From: Mycobacterium triplex
GTDB taxonomy: Bacteria; Actinomycetota; Actinomycetes; Mycobacteriales; Mycobacteriaceae
Length of the DNA stretch: 64,000 bases
NCBI RefSeq assembly: GCF_000689255.1
Contig: NZ_HG964447.1
Location: 62,001 to 126,000 of the forward strand
Direction of reading: 5' to 3'
Shown here: one piece after another, positions 16,060 to 26,009 of the stretch
How positions within the stretch are numbered: the stretch's first letter is position 1
How the letters are laid out: every line of letters starts with the position of its first letter
The notes under the pieces: generated by a model
The model's database searches: none
The model's input: only the letters and a program-made list of their open reading frames with translations
What the model was told of the DNA's origin: nothing
Position numbers and translations under genes: made by a program

Positions 16060-17996
16060 CAAGCAGCGACGCGCTGGACCTCTTCCTGAGCAGCTGCGCA
16101 GCCCTAGGCGCCGAGGTGTACGGACGCCGGCAGGTACCCGACAAGCGCGCCGCGCGCAGCGGATTCGAGCGCCTGACCGCGCAGTACCCCGATCAGTGCG
16201 ACGGATGGCTGGGCCTGGCGGCCAGCGGAGACGTCAGCCGCGCCGTCCTGGAAAACGCCTACCGCGCCCTGGACACCTGCGGTGAGTTGATCACGGCCGG
16301 TGACGTGGCCGCGGACGCAATCGATTTCGCCTTCGATACCGGCATGTACATCCAGCTGCACGCGCGCGGCGCCGACGGCGTCATCATGGCGTGCGCGGCC
16401 GCGCGCGCCGCCGCTGGTGACTACGCCGGCGCCGGCGAACTGCTTACCGACCGGGTGCTTTCGGCCGTCCCCGGCCCTGCCGGCTGGGTGTTGGCGGTGG
16501 TCTATTTCCGGGCAAAACGCTGGCATGACGTGCGCCGGGTCCTGGCGCCGCTGGCCGCACAGGTACGCAACGATCCGTTCCTGCACCAAGCAGTCCAGGT
16601 GGCCCTCGGTTTGTCCGGCGCCTATTTGGGCTTGTGGGAGCAGGGATTTGACCAATTGAGCAGCCAGGGGCAGGGGCCGATCGCGGCGGCCAGCGCTGAG
16701 GCGCTGCTCGGTGCGGGTTTGTGCGCTCGAGCGCTGGGCCGCGCCGAGGCGGCTACCGCGCTGCTCAACGAGGCCTACGCCGTGGTGGGGGTCTCCGACC
16801 ATGTGCGCTCGACGATCGCGACCGCGCTGAGCGATCCGGGCTTCGGTATCCACCCCACCACCGCGGCGCGCATCGATGCCCGCAACGACTACTGGGATCC
16901 CGACACCGAGCCCGGCGAACGTGACTTCGCGCGCCAGCTCGGAGCGGCTCGCCGCGAAGAGCTCAAGGCCGAAGCCGCCGCCGAGCTCGCCGACTTCGTC
17001 GGCATGGTCGACGTCAAAGACCAAATCGCGCGGCTGGAATCGAGCGTGCGCGGAGACAAGCGACGCGAAGCTCTCGGGCTGCCGGTGCGCAACAAATCGC
17101 TGCACCTGATACTTGAAGGCCCACCGGGCACCGGTAAGACGACGATCGCCCGGGTGATCGCCAAGCTGCTGTGTGCTGCCGATGTGCTGCCGTCGGACAC
17201 CTTTGTCGAAGTCAGCCGCTCAGATTTGGTGGACCGGGTTATCGGCGGCTCGGAAGCCAAGATCAAGGCGATCATCGACCGCATCATCGACGACGGCGGC
17301 GGGGTGCTGTTCATCGATGAGGCCTATGCCCTCACCGAATCAGATTCGGAGAGAGATTACGGGCGGGTGGTGATCGCTGAACTGTTGCGCGCCATGACAA
17401 ATCACGCCGGCAAGCTGATGGTGATTGCGGCCGGCTATGCCGACAAGATGCAGGAATTCCGCGACTCCAATGAGGGGCTGCGGTCCCGGTTTACACGCAG
17501 CATCAGGTTGCCGTCCTACACCGTCGACGAGCTGGTGGAGATCACGGTGCGCAAAGCCGCCAAAGGCGGCAGCATCATCTCCGATACCGAGCCGCTGCGC
17601 GCGGCCTACGCCGAGCTCGCCGCTGCCACCGCCGTGGACACCAGCGGGCGGCGCCGTCCGGCGATGGACGTGTTGGGTAACGCCCGCTTCAGCGAGAACC
17701 TGATCCAGTTCGCCGAGGAGCAGCGCGACCACCGCCTCGACGTCACCGGCAAACTCGACCACGACGACACCACCGCCGAGGAGTTGCAGACCATCACCGC
17801 CGAAGACGTGAGCACCGCAGTGGCGCGTGAACTCGAGCGGGCCGACAAGGAACAGAACATCAAGTTATCGCGCCACGACCGCAATCAAGGACCGCTCGCA
17901 GGGACGGCGGCCCCGCAGCGCGCAGAGCCGGTGGGTTCGGCTGAACCCGACTTATGGCGCCGCGGCGGTACCCAAGCCGACGGAGGCGCGCGATGA
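16056..17996 (+). CDS. eccA: EccA, AAA+ ATPase of the ESX (type VII) system
   Basis: A 646-residue cytosolic ATPase. The N-terminal 300 residues are TPR-like helical repeats. The AAA+ domain has Walker A in GPPGTGKTT (about residues 354-362) and Walker B in VLFIDEAYA (about 417-425), with an arginine-rich GLRSRFTRSI segment near 478. EccA proteins act with EspG chaperones to recycle PE/PPE substrates. The length slightly exceeds chromosomal EccA (about 575-620 residues) owing to a polar C-terminal tail. Start and stop overlap the neighbouring genes (ATGA on both sides), which defines an espL-like-eccA-eccB operon. Confidence 0.93.
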   Translation: MTSSDALDLFLSSCAALGAEVYGRRQVPDKRAARSGFERLTAQYPDQCDGWLGLAASGDVSRAVLENAYRALDTCGELITAGDVAADAIDFAFDTGMYIQLHARGADGVIMACAAARAAAGDYAGAGELLTDRVLSAVPGPAGWVLAVVYFRAKRWHDVRRVLAPLAAQVRNDPFLHQAVQVALGLSGAYLGLWEQGFDQLSSQGQGPIAAASAEALLGAGLCARALGRAEAATALLNEAYAVVGVSDHVRSTIATALSDPGFGIHPTTAARIDARNDYWDPDTEPGERDFARQLGAARREELKAEAAAELADFVGMVDVKDQIARLESSVRGDKRREALGLPVRNKSLHLILEGPPGTGKTTIARVIAKLLCAADVLPSDTFVEVSRSDLVDRVIGGSEAKIKAIIDRIIDDGGGVLFIDEAYALTESDSERDYGRVVIAELLRAMTNHAGKLMVIAAGYADKMQEFRDSNEGLRSRFTRSIRLPSYTVDELVEITVRKAAKGGSIISDTEPLRAAYAELAAATAVDTSGRRRPAMDVLGNARFSENLIQFAEEQRDHRLDVTGKLDHDDTTAEELQTITAEDVSTAVARELERADKEQNIKLSRHDRNQGPLAGTAAPQRAEPVGSAEPDLWRRGGTQADGGAR

Positions 17997-19516
17997 GCGC
18001 ACCGGTCACCCCACGTCCGCGGCGGGGGTTTAAGTCCCGCAGCGTCGAGCTAGGCCCGACCGCGGCGCGCAAGCGGCCCTGGGGATTCGTTACCCGCCAC
18101 CAGGTTTCGGGCTGGCGGTTCCTGATCCGCCGGATCAGCAACGGCGTCGCGCTGCGTGACACGCGGATGCTCACCGATCCGCTACGCCGGCAGGGCCGCG
18201 CGCTAAGCGTGGGCACGCTGATCGCGGCCGTGCTGGTGGCCGGGGCGTTGGTGCTGTCGATCCTCAAACCCGCCGGCGTCACCGGCACCAAGCACGTGCT
18301 GGCTGACCGATCCACCAACGCGCTGTATGTGGTGGTCAACGATGAACTGCATCCGGTGCTCAACCTGGCCAGCGCCCGCCTGATTTCGGGCCATCCCGAC
18401 ACCCCGACCGTGGTGAAATCCAGCGAGATCGACAAGTTCCCACTGGGCAACACATTGGGCATCCCCAATGCGCCCTCGCGCATGGTGCAGTCGAGTGTCC
18501 GCGACGCGCGCTGGATGGTGTGTGACGCCATCGGCGGCGCGGAAAGCGGCGCAACGGTTATCTTCGGCGATCCGGTTGCCGGCCCAGGACATGCGGCGGC
18601 GCTGCCGGCGTCCTCGGCGGTGCTGGCCACCAGCGACGGCGGCAAGACCGCCTGGCTGATCTGGGGCGGCAAACGCAGTCAAATCGACCTGCACAACGCC
18701 GCGGTCACCGCGGCAGTGGGGATCAACGCCGACACACCCGCACCGCGGACCATCAACCGTTCACTGCTGAATCTGATTCCCGAATCCGCGCCGCTGGTGG
18801 TGCCGTTCGTCGCCAACGCCGGCGATCCGCCCCGCTTTGTGTGGCCGGTCCCTGGACAGACGCCCCCGCCGGTCGCCTCGGTGGTGATCGACCATGACAC
18901 CAACAACCAGATCCGCTACTACGTCGTGACCGCAGACGGGCTACAGGCCATCTCCCCGGTGGTGGCGGCGATCCTGCGCGCCAACGACGCCTATGGTCTT
19001 GTCGAGCCGCCCGCCCTGACGCCAGACCAGGTCGCCAAAGCGCCCAAAGCCACGCCGATTTCGGTCGACGATTACCCGTCATCGGCGCTGCGGATCATGG
19101 ATCCCAACACCGACCCTGTGACCTGTGGGCAATGGGTGAAACTGGGCGGCGCGCCCACGTCGAGCCTGACGCTGCTGTCCGGGCAGAGCCTGCCCATTGC
19201 CGCCGACGCCAAGTCCGTCGGGCTCACTGGCGCCGGGCCCACCACCGCCGCGCGCGTCGTGTTGCCCCGGGGCAACGGCTACTACGTGCAAGTCACCGGG
19301 CAGCAACCGCAGGCGACGACCAAAGAGTCGCTGTTTTGGGTCTCTGACCTCGGCGTGCGCTACGGCTTGGAGGACCCAGCAGCCGGCCAGTCAACGACAT
19401 CCACGGCAGAAGTGCTGGGCTTGAGCTCGCCTCCACTGCCGATTCCCTGGTCGGTGCTGAGCCTGTTCGCCCCCGGCCCCACCCTGTCCAAAGCCGATGC
19501 GCTGGTTGCGCACTGA
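17993..19516 (+). CDS. eccB: EccB, ESX membrane core component
   Basis: A 507-residue protein with a cytosolic N-terminus, a single membrane helix at about residues 73-92 (LSVGTLIAAVLVAGALVLSIL) and a large periplasmic domain. The early segment (FVTRHQVSGWRFLIRRISNGVALRDTRM) is diagnostic of EccB, where usual sequences read TRxQVSGxRFLxRRxExALVRRDxRM. The periplasmic part has the repeats expected of the family, with one Cys pair (CDAIGG near 180 and DPVTCGQW near 376). It assembles with EccC, EccD and EccE in the inner-membrane ESX complex. ATG 17993 overlaps the eccA stop; the longer reading from 17954 is rejected. Confidence 0.93.
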   Translation: MSAPVTPRPRRGFKSRSVELGPTAARKRPWGFVTRHQVSGWRFLIRRISNGVALRDTRMLTDPLRRQGRALSVGTLIAAVLVAGALVLSILKPAGVTGTKHVLADRSTNALYVVVNDELHPVLNLASARLISGHPDTPTVVKSSEIDKFPLGNTLGIPNAPSRMVQSSVRDARWMVCDAIGGAESGATVIFGDPVAGPGHAAALPASSAVLATSDGGKTAWLIWGGKRSQIDLHNAAVTAAVGINADTPAPRTINRSLLNLIPESAPLVVPFVANAGDPPRFVWPVPGQTPPPVASVVIDHDTNNQIRYYVVTADGLQAISPVVAAILRANDAYGLVEPPALTPDQVAKAPKATPISVDDYPSSALRIMDPNTDPVTCGQWVKLGGAPTSSLTLLSGQSLPIAADAKSVGLTGAGPTTAARVVLPRGNGYYVQVTGQQPQATTKESLFWVSDLGVRYGLEDPAAGQSTTSTAEVLGLSSPPLPIPWSVLSLFAPGPTLSKADALVAH

Positions 19517-19531
19517 TAATGGAGAGCCCTG

Positions 19532-22500
19532 ATGCGAGAACGATTCCCCCATCGGCGCCGCGTGGCCGGCCCCCAGCACAAGGCCAAGGATTTCACCCTC
19601 AACCCCCCGCCGGAGCTGCCACGCACCGTGGAAGTCGGCGCCCTCAAGAAGGCGCTGCCCTGGGTTTTCGGCGCGTCGATGGTCGTCATGGTGATCTTCA
19701 TGTTCATGACTGGGTACCGGCAGATGCAGCCGATGTACCTGTTCTTTGTCGCCATGATGGTGATCGCGCTGTTTCAGTCCATGCAGGCCCAGGGCGGCAC
19801 CAGCGAAATGTCGACGCCCGAAGTCAATTCCGAACGCGCGGAGTACTTGCGCTGGCTGTCGGGCAAAGGTGAAGAAATCCGGGAGGTCGCGGCCACACAG
19901 AAAGCTAGCGCGGAGTGGTCACACCCAGACCCCGAGGTGCTAGAAGCGGTGATTGGATCACCTCGAATGTGGGAACGCGGCGCTACAGACCCAGACTATC
20001 TGCACGTGCGCGTCGGACGTGACGAGGTGCGCCTGCAGAGCAAAATCAAGGTCAAACCCGTTGAGTCCGAACTCGATCTGGAACCGGTCACCTACACGGC
20101 GCTGCAGCATCTACGGGCCGTGCAGCAATCGATTCCCCACTGCCCCAAGGCGATTGACCTGGCCGGCTTCGGCATGATCACCGTCTACGGTGACCAGGTT
20201 GTTTTCGGGGCGATCCTGCGGGCCTGGATCGCGCAACTGGTGTGCTGGCACACCCCCAACGACATCGCTTTGGCGGTGGCCTCGCCGCGGCTGGAGTCGC
20301 AATGGAACTGGGCGAAGTGGTTGCCGCACACCGAAAGCCACGACATCGACGGCGCCGGACCAGCACGGTTGCTCGGCATCTCGTTGCGTGACGTCGAGAC
20401 CATGCTGAGCCCGCTGATCAAAGATCGCGACAAGGTCGTCGACGACAAAGGAAACACAGACTCGGCGGCGGTGAGCAAATCGCACAAACACGTCGTGGTC
20501 GTCGTCGATGACCCCGGCGCCCCGCACGAGGTCGTGCGGCGCATCGCCGCACGCGACGGCGTCACGGTGATCGTCTATCGCGCGACCGCCGGCCCAGACC
20601 GCGATTACGCGCCCCACTCGCGCGAGCTGCTGCTGCGGGTAGGCCGTGACGCCCACGACGGCGCCGCCGCGGTGCAAATGGACACGTGGCAGAACTTTCG
20701 CTGGCAGACCTTTTGCGCCGAGCCAGACGTGCTCGACGCGCACGTCTCCCGGCACGTGGCTCGGCAAATGTCGAAGTGGGACGCGGCGCCGACCAGCCGG
20801 CAAAATGCCGAATCGGCAGCCGCGCAGAATCTGCTGGCGTTGCTGGGGATCACCAACGCCGCCAAGCTGGACGTCGAGTCGCTGTGGGCACCACGGATGC
20901 TGCCCGTGGGCACCGGAGAGCCAGTGGATCTGTCACCGATGTTGCGGGTTCCGCTGGGATTGCAGCCCAGCGGAGCACCGCAGATGCTTGACCTCAAAGA
21001 CGAAGCCGACGGCGGCAACGGGCCGCACGGGCTGATGATCGGCATGACCGGTTCAGGCAAGTCCACGTCGCTGAAAACGTTGGTGTTCACCCTTTTTGCG
21101 CACCACTCCCCCGACGTCGTGCAGGCCATCCTCGTCGACTTCAAAGACGGTGCCGGCTTCGACGGCTTCGCCGGTTACCCGCACGCGGTTGCTGTCATCA
21201 CCAACCTCGAGGAAAAGAGATCCCACGTCGAGCGGTTCGGTGAGACCTGCCTGGGACTGCTCGACCAGCGCGGTGTCGCGTTTGCTCACGCCGGTCGCCG
21301 AATCAGAGGCGCGGCGTTTGAGTCGCTGCGAGAATACAACGAGGCGCGGGCCACCGCCGCCGGCAAAGACCTCCCACCGATTCCGTTCTTGTTCGTGATC
21401 ATTGACGAGTTCTCACTGCTGCTCAGGGAGCATCCGGAGATGGCCAAGGTGTTCGACACCGTGTGCCGCAAAGGCCGCTCGCAAGGGATCTTCTTTCTGT
21501 TTGCCAGCCAGACCCTCGACCAGGGCCACATCAAGGACATCGACAAGAACACCAACTACCGCATCGGGTTGAAGGTCGCCAGCGAATCCATCTCGCGGCA
21601 AGTGATCGGCAACGGCGACGCCTACCACATTCCCGACGGCAAAAACGTCAAAGGGACAGGCTATTTCGTGCGCGCGCCTGGTGCCGAGCCGATGAAATAC
21701 CGCGGCTTCATGCTCCCTGCCCGCTACGAGCCGCCGACCACCATCAGCCGCAAGGTGATCAACGCCAAGCCCCGCGCGCGGGTGTTCACCGCCGGTCGGG
21801 TCGAGCCTGACCCCGACACCGTGATCGAAGAGGAAATCGCCGGCGAATCGGTGATCGAGGGGCCGCCGCGGTCGCTGGTGTTGACCGTCGGGCCGCAGCT
21901 GGCCGCCGCCTACGGTAAGCCCTCACCGCAGCTGTGGTCACCGCCGCTAGATGAGCCGATCCCGCTGGACGCCGTGCTGACCGAGGCCGCTGCTGCCGAC
22001 GCGGCCGCACCGTCAGCGGCCCCGTGCTGGCCGCTGGGCAAAATCGATCGGCCTCGCCAGCTGACCCACAGCCTGCTCAGTTACAGCGTCGATGACGGCA
22101 ACGTGTCGATCCTGGGAATGCGCAAAGAGGAAGCATCGATGGCGGTGCAGACCTTCATCTTGTCCGCAGCCGCCCGCCACTCCCCGCGCGACGTGGGGTT
22201 CTACGTGATGAGCTACGGCGGGCCCGCGGTGGGGACGCTCAACGGCCTGCCCCATATCGGCGCGATCGGCGGCAACGAGCGCAATGAACTGAACTTGCGG
22301 ATCTTCGGCGACCTCGAGGCCGTCATCGCGCGCCGGCGGCGGATCTTCGACCAGTACAACATCGGCTCGCTCGGTGAGTTCCGGCGGCGCCGAAGCCAAG
22401 GCGATGAGCCAGGACTCGACGACGGCTACCCCACCGACCTGTTCTTGGTGGTCGACGGCTGGGACAACTTCCTCGACGACAACACCACGCTGCTGAATCC

Positions 22501-23695
22501 GAAGAACCCGCACCTCAAGAGCGTGGAACGGTTGGCCACCGCCGGGCGAGGCCTGCATGTGCTGATCTCGGCGGCTAGCTGGTTGAAGTTCGGCAACGAG
22601 GTGCAAAACCACATCAACACCCGCTTCGAGCTGAAACTCTCCCAAGCGTCGGACTCCCAAATCAAGCCGCAGAAGACCGACGAGATGATCCGACCGCAAG
22701 ACCGCATCCCCAAGCACGATCTGGGTCGCGGCATCAACGGTGTCGGTGATGTCATCCGCTTCGCGGTGGGTCGCCTCGACGGCCAGCCCAGCATGGACAA
22801 CCTGGACGAGAAGGTGCGCGAAACCGTGGCCACCGTGTCCCAGCACTACGCAGGCCACCCCGCGGTGCCGTGCCCGCAACTGCTGCCCGCAGTGGTCACC
22901 GTTAGCGGCCTCGGTCAAGATCGGCTCGACGGAGAGCAGTTCGCCCTGGGCCTGCGTGGCCGAGACCTGCAGCCCTTGGTGCACGGCTTCACCCGAAGCC
23001 CCCTCGTGGGCGTCTACGGCGACGACGAGAAGGGCAAGACGACGTTCCTCACCCACCTGCTACGCAGCGTGGTCGCCCGCCGCTCGGGCCCCGAGCAAGC
23101 GATTGTGTGCGTCTTCGACAGGGGGCTTGGGCTCAGCGCAGAGACCGCCCGGCTCATCGAGGGCGAGGACTACTACGAGACCGACTTCGCCTCCATGGCC
23201 CAACGCCTCGAGCAGATGGCGCACGTCCTCGACGGCAGGACACCGCCGAAGGATCTGCCCTGGGAAGAAAAGCGGGCCTGGAAATTGCAAGGGGCGCTGA
23301 TCTACCTCTTCGTCGACGACCTCGACGCCATTCCCGCCCAGCAGCAGATTTATGACCACGTCCCCGCCGGCGGTGTCCCGGCCAGTGGATCAGGTCGGAT
23401 GGTGCAGACCTGGCAGCCGATGCTGCGCCATTTCGCCTCTGCCAACGAGGTGGGGTTGCGGGTGATCATGACCCACCGGGCCCAAGGAGCCGCTGCTGCG
23501 GAAATGTCGCCCAATTCAGTGCCGGGTCAATTGGCCAACCAAAACGCCGTCCGCATCATGCTGGGTTCTACAGCGGTCAACGACAAGGTCGGTGGAATGA
23601 AATTCCAGGACCTCGATCCAGGCCGCGGCTATGTCCTGGCCAGCGGCGGTCAAAACGAGGGATATGCGCAGTTGGCGATGCCCGACCGAATGTAA
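19532..23695 (+). CDS. eccC: EccC, three-domain FtsK/SpoIIIE ATPase motor of the ESX system
   Basis: A 1387-residue fused EccCa-CCb protein that recognises substrates and powers export. Two membrane helices lie at about residues 44-60 and 65-85. ATPase 1 has Walker A GMTGSGKSTSL (about 504) and Walker B VIIDEFSLLL (about 622). ATPase 2 has a Walker A position reading GMRKEEASM (about 855), lacking the GKS/T lysine, and a Walker B-like LFLVVDGWD (about 970). ATPase 3 has GDDEKGKTTFL (about 1160) and YLFVDDLDAI (about 1257). Single-chain EccC is usual for ESX-3, ESX-5 and plasmid ESX systems. The gene follows eccB by 15 bases. Confidence 0.93.
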   Translation: MRERFPHRRRVAGPQHKAKDFTLNPPPELPRTVEVGALKKALPWVFGASMVVMVIFMFMTGYRQMQPMYLFFVAMMVIALFQSMQAQGGTSEMSTPEVNSERAEYLRWLSGKGEEIREVAATQKASAEWSHPDPEVLEAVIGSPRMWERGATDPDYLHVRVGRDEVRLQSKIKVKPVESELDLEPVTYTALQHLRAVQQSIPHCPKAIDLAGFGMITVYGDQVVFGAILRAWIAQLVCWHTPNDIALAVASPRLESQWNWAKWLPHTESHDIDGAGPARLLGISLRDVETMLSPLIKDRDKVVDDKGNTDSAAVSKSHKHVVVVVDDPGAPHEVVRRIAARDGVTVIVYRATAGPDRDYAPHSRELLLRVGRDAHDGAAAVQMDTWQNFRWQTFCAEPDVLDAHVSRHVARQMSKWDAAPTSRQNAESAAAQNLLALLGITNAAKLDVESLWAPRMLPVGTGEPVDLSPMLRVPLGLQPSGAPQMLDLKDEADGGNGPHGLMIGMTGSGKSTSLKTLVFTLFAHHSPDVVQAILVDFKDGAGFDGFAGYPHAVAVITNLEEKRSHVERFGETCLGLLDQRGVAFAHAGRRIRGAAFESLREYNEARATAAGKDLPPIPFLFVIIDEFSLLLREHPEMAKVFDTVCRKGRSQGIFFLFASQTLDQGHIKDIDKNTNYRIGLKVASESISRQVIGNGDAYHIPDGKNVKGTGYFVRAPGAEPMKYRGFMLPARYEPPTTISRKVINAKPRARVFTAGRVEPDPDTVIEEEIAGESVIEGPPRSLVLTVGPQLAAAYGKPSPQLWSPPLDEPIPLDAVLTEAAAADAAAPSAAPCWPLGKIDRPRQLTHSLLSYSVDDGNVSILGMRKEEASMAVQTFILSAAARHSPRDVGFYVMSYGGPAVGTLNGLPHIGAIGGNERNELNLRIFGDLEAVIARRRRIFDQYNIGSLGEFRRRRSQGDEPGLDDGYPTDLFLVVDGWDNFLDDNTTLLNPKNPHLKSVERLATAGRGLHVLISAASWLKFGNEVQNHINTRFELKLSQASDSQIKPQKTDEMIRPQDRIPKHDLGRGINGVGDVIRFAVGRLDGQPSMDNLDEKVRETVATVSQHYAGHPAVPCPQLLPAVVTVSGLGQDRLDGEQFALGLRGRDLQPLVHGFTRSPLVGVYGDDEKGKTTFLTHLLRSVVARRSGPEQAIVCVFDRGLGLSAETARLIEGEDYYETDFASMAQRLEQMAHVLDGRTPPKDLPWEEKRAWKLQGALIYLFVDDLDAIPAQQQIYDHVPAGGVPASGSGRMVQTWQPMLRHFASANEVGLRVIMTHRAQGAAAAEMSPNSVPGQLANQNAVRIMLGSTAVNDKVGGMKFQDLDPGRGYVLASGGQNEGYAQLAMPDRM

Positions 23696-23900
23696 CCGGA
23701 ATGTTAAATGTGCACGATAGAGGTGTTAGCGTGTTAGTTGCACCTGATGCAATAACAGGCAGTTGTCATGTGTTGGCGGTACCGTGCTCTCAACCGGACC
23801 GCCACGGGGAGGCGAATTGTCGGTGGCCGCACTGAGGCGGGGCAGCGACAATTACTACAGGAACAATCGCACATAGTGAAACCAGAGGGGATGTTGTTCC
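23696..23900 (+). promoter_or_regulatory. Intergenic region ahead of the PE/PPE/esx genes
   Basis: A 205-base non-coding stretch between eccC and the PE gene. It holds a direct repeat GTGTTAG at 23723-23729 and 23731-23737, and a small inverted repeat TTGCA-N5-TGCAA at 23738-23752. It is the largest gap in the plus-strand ESX half and is therefore the likeliest place for a separate promoter driving the substrate genes. No consensus promoter elements could be fixed. Confidence 0.4.
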
Positions 23901-24218
23901 ATGCTTGTTGATGTCACACCCGAAGCGCTGGCAGCCGCTTCAGCTCAGGTGGCTGCACTGACCGCTCGTCTTTTGGGCACCAACGCCGCCCATGCTGTGG
24001 CCACCGGGGCCATTCTGCCGCCTGGCGCAGACGCGGTGTCGGTGAAAACCGCTGCATCCCTAGTCGCTGAGGGCGTGTCGCACCAGGCGATGGCTGGCAT
24101 GGGCAACACCCAGCTAGCTGCCTCTTCAGAAGGCGTCGGCGAATCCGGTATCGGCTACACCCTCGTCGACGGCATCCAGGCCGGCGCCTACGCGGCTAAC
24201 GCCGGCATCAGCGTCTAA
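23901..24218 (+). CDS. PE family protein
   Basis: A 105-residue protein consisting essentially of a PE domain: two antiparallel helices with the N-terminus LVDVTPEALAAASAQVAALTA. PE itself reads PE at residues 7-8, in TPEAL. A secretion motif YxxxD/E is present at YTLVD (residues 89-93). PE proteins pair with PPE proteins and are exported by ESX machinery. The PPE gene begins 27 bases downstream, giving a typical PE-PPE pair next to eccC. ATG 23901 has GAGGGG about 11 bases upstream. Confidence 0.88.
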   Translation: MLVDVTPEALAAASAQVAALTARLLGTNAAHAVATGAILPPGADAVSVKTAASLVAEGVSHQAMAGMGNTQLAASSEGVGESGIGYTLVDGIQAGAYAANAGISV

Positions 24219-24245
24219 CTTCGGTTATCTGCGAAGCGTGCACCC

Positions 24246-25565
24246 ATGTCCTTCGATACGGTCCTAGCCCAGATTTGGGTGGCGGCGCCGCCCGAAGTCC
24301 ATTCGGCGTTGCTCAACGCCGGCGCGACCGCGGCGGGAATCACCGCCGCGGGAACGTCGTGGACGCATCTGAGTGCGGAATACATGGCGGCCCTGGCCGA
24401 ACTCGAAGGGATCATCGCGGCGGTCGAATCCCAGTATCAAGGCGAGGCAGCCACCCAGTTCGTCGCCGCTCACCAGCCGATGCTGTTGTGGCTGGCCGAC
24501 GTCGCAGCCAAGGCGGCGTTCACGGCCGCATCCCACGGCGAGATCGCAGCAGCCTACGAGGGCGCTGTCGGCGCGATGCCGACCCTAGGGGAATTGTTCG
24601 AAAACCACTTCGTTCACGGCGTGCTGATCGGCACCAACTTCATGGGCGTCAACACCATTCCGATCGGACTCAATGAGGCCGACTATCAGCGCATGTGGCA
24701 GCTGGCCGCCGATGTGATGAGCACCTGGGATGGCGCCTCGAGCGCCGCCGCAACCTCCATACCCCCCACCCCGATGTCTCCGGTCACCTTGAGCGTCGGT
24801 ACCGGGGAAGCCGGTTTGGCGACCGCCGTCACAGCGGGATTCCATACCGCCGGGTGTGGCACCACCGGTGGCGGCGCGGCAACCGGCTCCGATATTGCCA
24901 GTGACAAGCTGCTCGCCGGCAAAGCCGCGAGCAGCCCGGCATCGGTCACGGACAAACTGCCACCGGCGCAAAATCAAGCACAAGGGGTCGGCAACCAAGA
25001 CGGCACCGCCGAGCAGGGGCTGACCCAAAACATGGCCGGCAGCTTCCTGCAGCAAGCCGCATCCATCGGCCCGCAAGCCGCCCAGGGGCTCACCCAAGGC
25101 CCCGGACAACTGCTGACCCAAGCCCCCCAACAACTGTTGCAGGCACCCCAGCAATTGAGCAGCTTGCTGGGCCAATTCAGCGGAGGGGGCAGCTCCCTGG
25201 GACAGCAGTCGGTGCCGGTCGGCTTCGCCGGCACGGGTGCCCTCGCAGGGTTCAACCCTGCCGGGATGACCAGCCTGGCCGGCGGTGCATTCGGCAGCGG
25301 GCCCAGCAGACCGTTGATGCCCTCCACCTGGGGTGCGGCGCCAAGCACCACCTCGTCGCTGGCCAATGGCGCGCGTGCCATCACCCCTGTTGCCACCGGA
25401 CTCCCCGGCGCCGCCGGCTCCAGCGGCAGTGGTGCTGGCGGCGGCATGATGGGCGGCGGCGTCCACAACACCCGAGCCCGCGGTCAACGGGTCAACACCT
25501 ACGCCGACGACGCTGTCGACGAGGACGCCGACAGCGAAAAGGAGGCGTACGCAATGACCCGCTAG
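24246..25565 (+). CDS. PPE family protein
   Basis: A 439-residue protein. The first 180 residues are the PPE domain: PPE motif in WVAAPPEVHS (residues 14-18 region), helical segments with LSAEYMAALAELEG, and a SQYQGEAATQFVAAH stretch corresponding to the WxG turn region. The rest is Gly/Ala/Pro/Gln-rich with repeats of QAPQQLLQAPQQL type and a polar acidic end. It would form a heterodimer with the PE protein upstream and be bound by the EspG chaperone encoded at 49.0-49.8 kb. It follows the PE gene by 27 bases. Confidence 0.92.
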   Translation: MSFDTVLAQIWVAAPPEVHSALLNAGATAAGITAAGTSWTHLSAEYMAALAELEGIIAAVESQYQGEAATQFVAAHQPMLLWLADVAAKAAFTAASHGEIAAAYEGAVGAMPTLGELFENHFVHGVLIGTNFMGVNTIPIGLNEADYQRMWQLAADVMSTWDGASSAAATSIPPTPMSPVTLSVGTGEAGLATAVTAGFHTAGCGTTGGGAATGSDIASDKLLAGKAASSPASVTDKLPPAQNQAQGVGNQDGTAEQGLTQNMAGSFLQQAASIGPQAAQGLTQGPGQLLTQAPQQLLQAPQQLSSLLGQFSGGGSSLGQQSVPVGFAGTGALAGFNPAGMTSLAGGAFGSGPSRPLMPSTWGAAPSTTSSLANGARAITPVATGLPGAAGSSGSGAGGGMMGGGVHNTRARGQRVNTYADDAVDEDADSEKEAYAMTR

Positions 25566-25662
25566 GACGCCTTCACCCACGCACTGCGGATCGCATCAAC
25601 TCACGACAAGCCCAACTACCACCGAAAAATCAACATCGGTACGCCAAGAAAGGACACCGACA

Positions 25663-25953
25663 ATGGGACTGCTTGACACCAACGTTCCAGCCATGGTCTC
25701 TGCCGGAAACAGCTTCGGTCAGAACGTGGCCATCTACAAGAGCACCCTGGCCGCCGCTGAGCAATCCGCCCAGGCCGCCCAGGCCTTCCACAAGGGCGAC
25801 TCGGCGATGGCCTTCCAAGCGGCTCACGCCCGCTTCGTCGAAAGCGCCAACAAGGTCAACGCGCTGCTGGCCATCGCCGAGCAGAACGTGCACGAAGGCG
25901 CGACCACCTACACCACCGCCGACTCCAACGCGGCCGGCGAATACGTCATGTAG
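25663..25953 (+). CDS. esxB: EsxB (CFP-10)-like WXG100-family protein
   Basis: A 96-residue helical hairpin protein. The turn position reads FHKGD, so the usual WxG tryptophan is replaced by His in HKG. The C-terminus contains the ESX secretion signal YxxxD as YTTAD (residues 85-89), which is the feature of EsxB-type partners. It is followed 56 bases later by an EsxA-like gene, the canonical esxB-esxA order. Ribosome site AAGGAC lies 9 bases before ATG 25663. Confidence 0.88.
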   Translation: MGLLDTNVPAMVSAGNSFGQNVAIYKSTLAAAEQSAQAAQAFHKGDSAMAFQAAHARFVESANKVNALLAIAEQNVHEGATTYTTADSNAAGEYVM

Positions 25954-26009
25954 CAGCCCGGGGGTAACCCCGGCTACACATCCACTAGACGAAGCGAAAG
26001 GTACATCTC

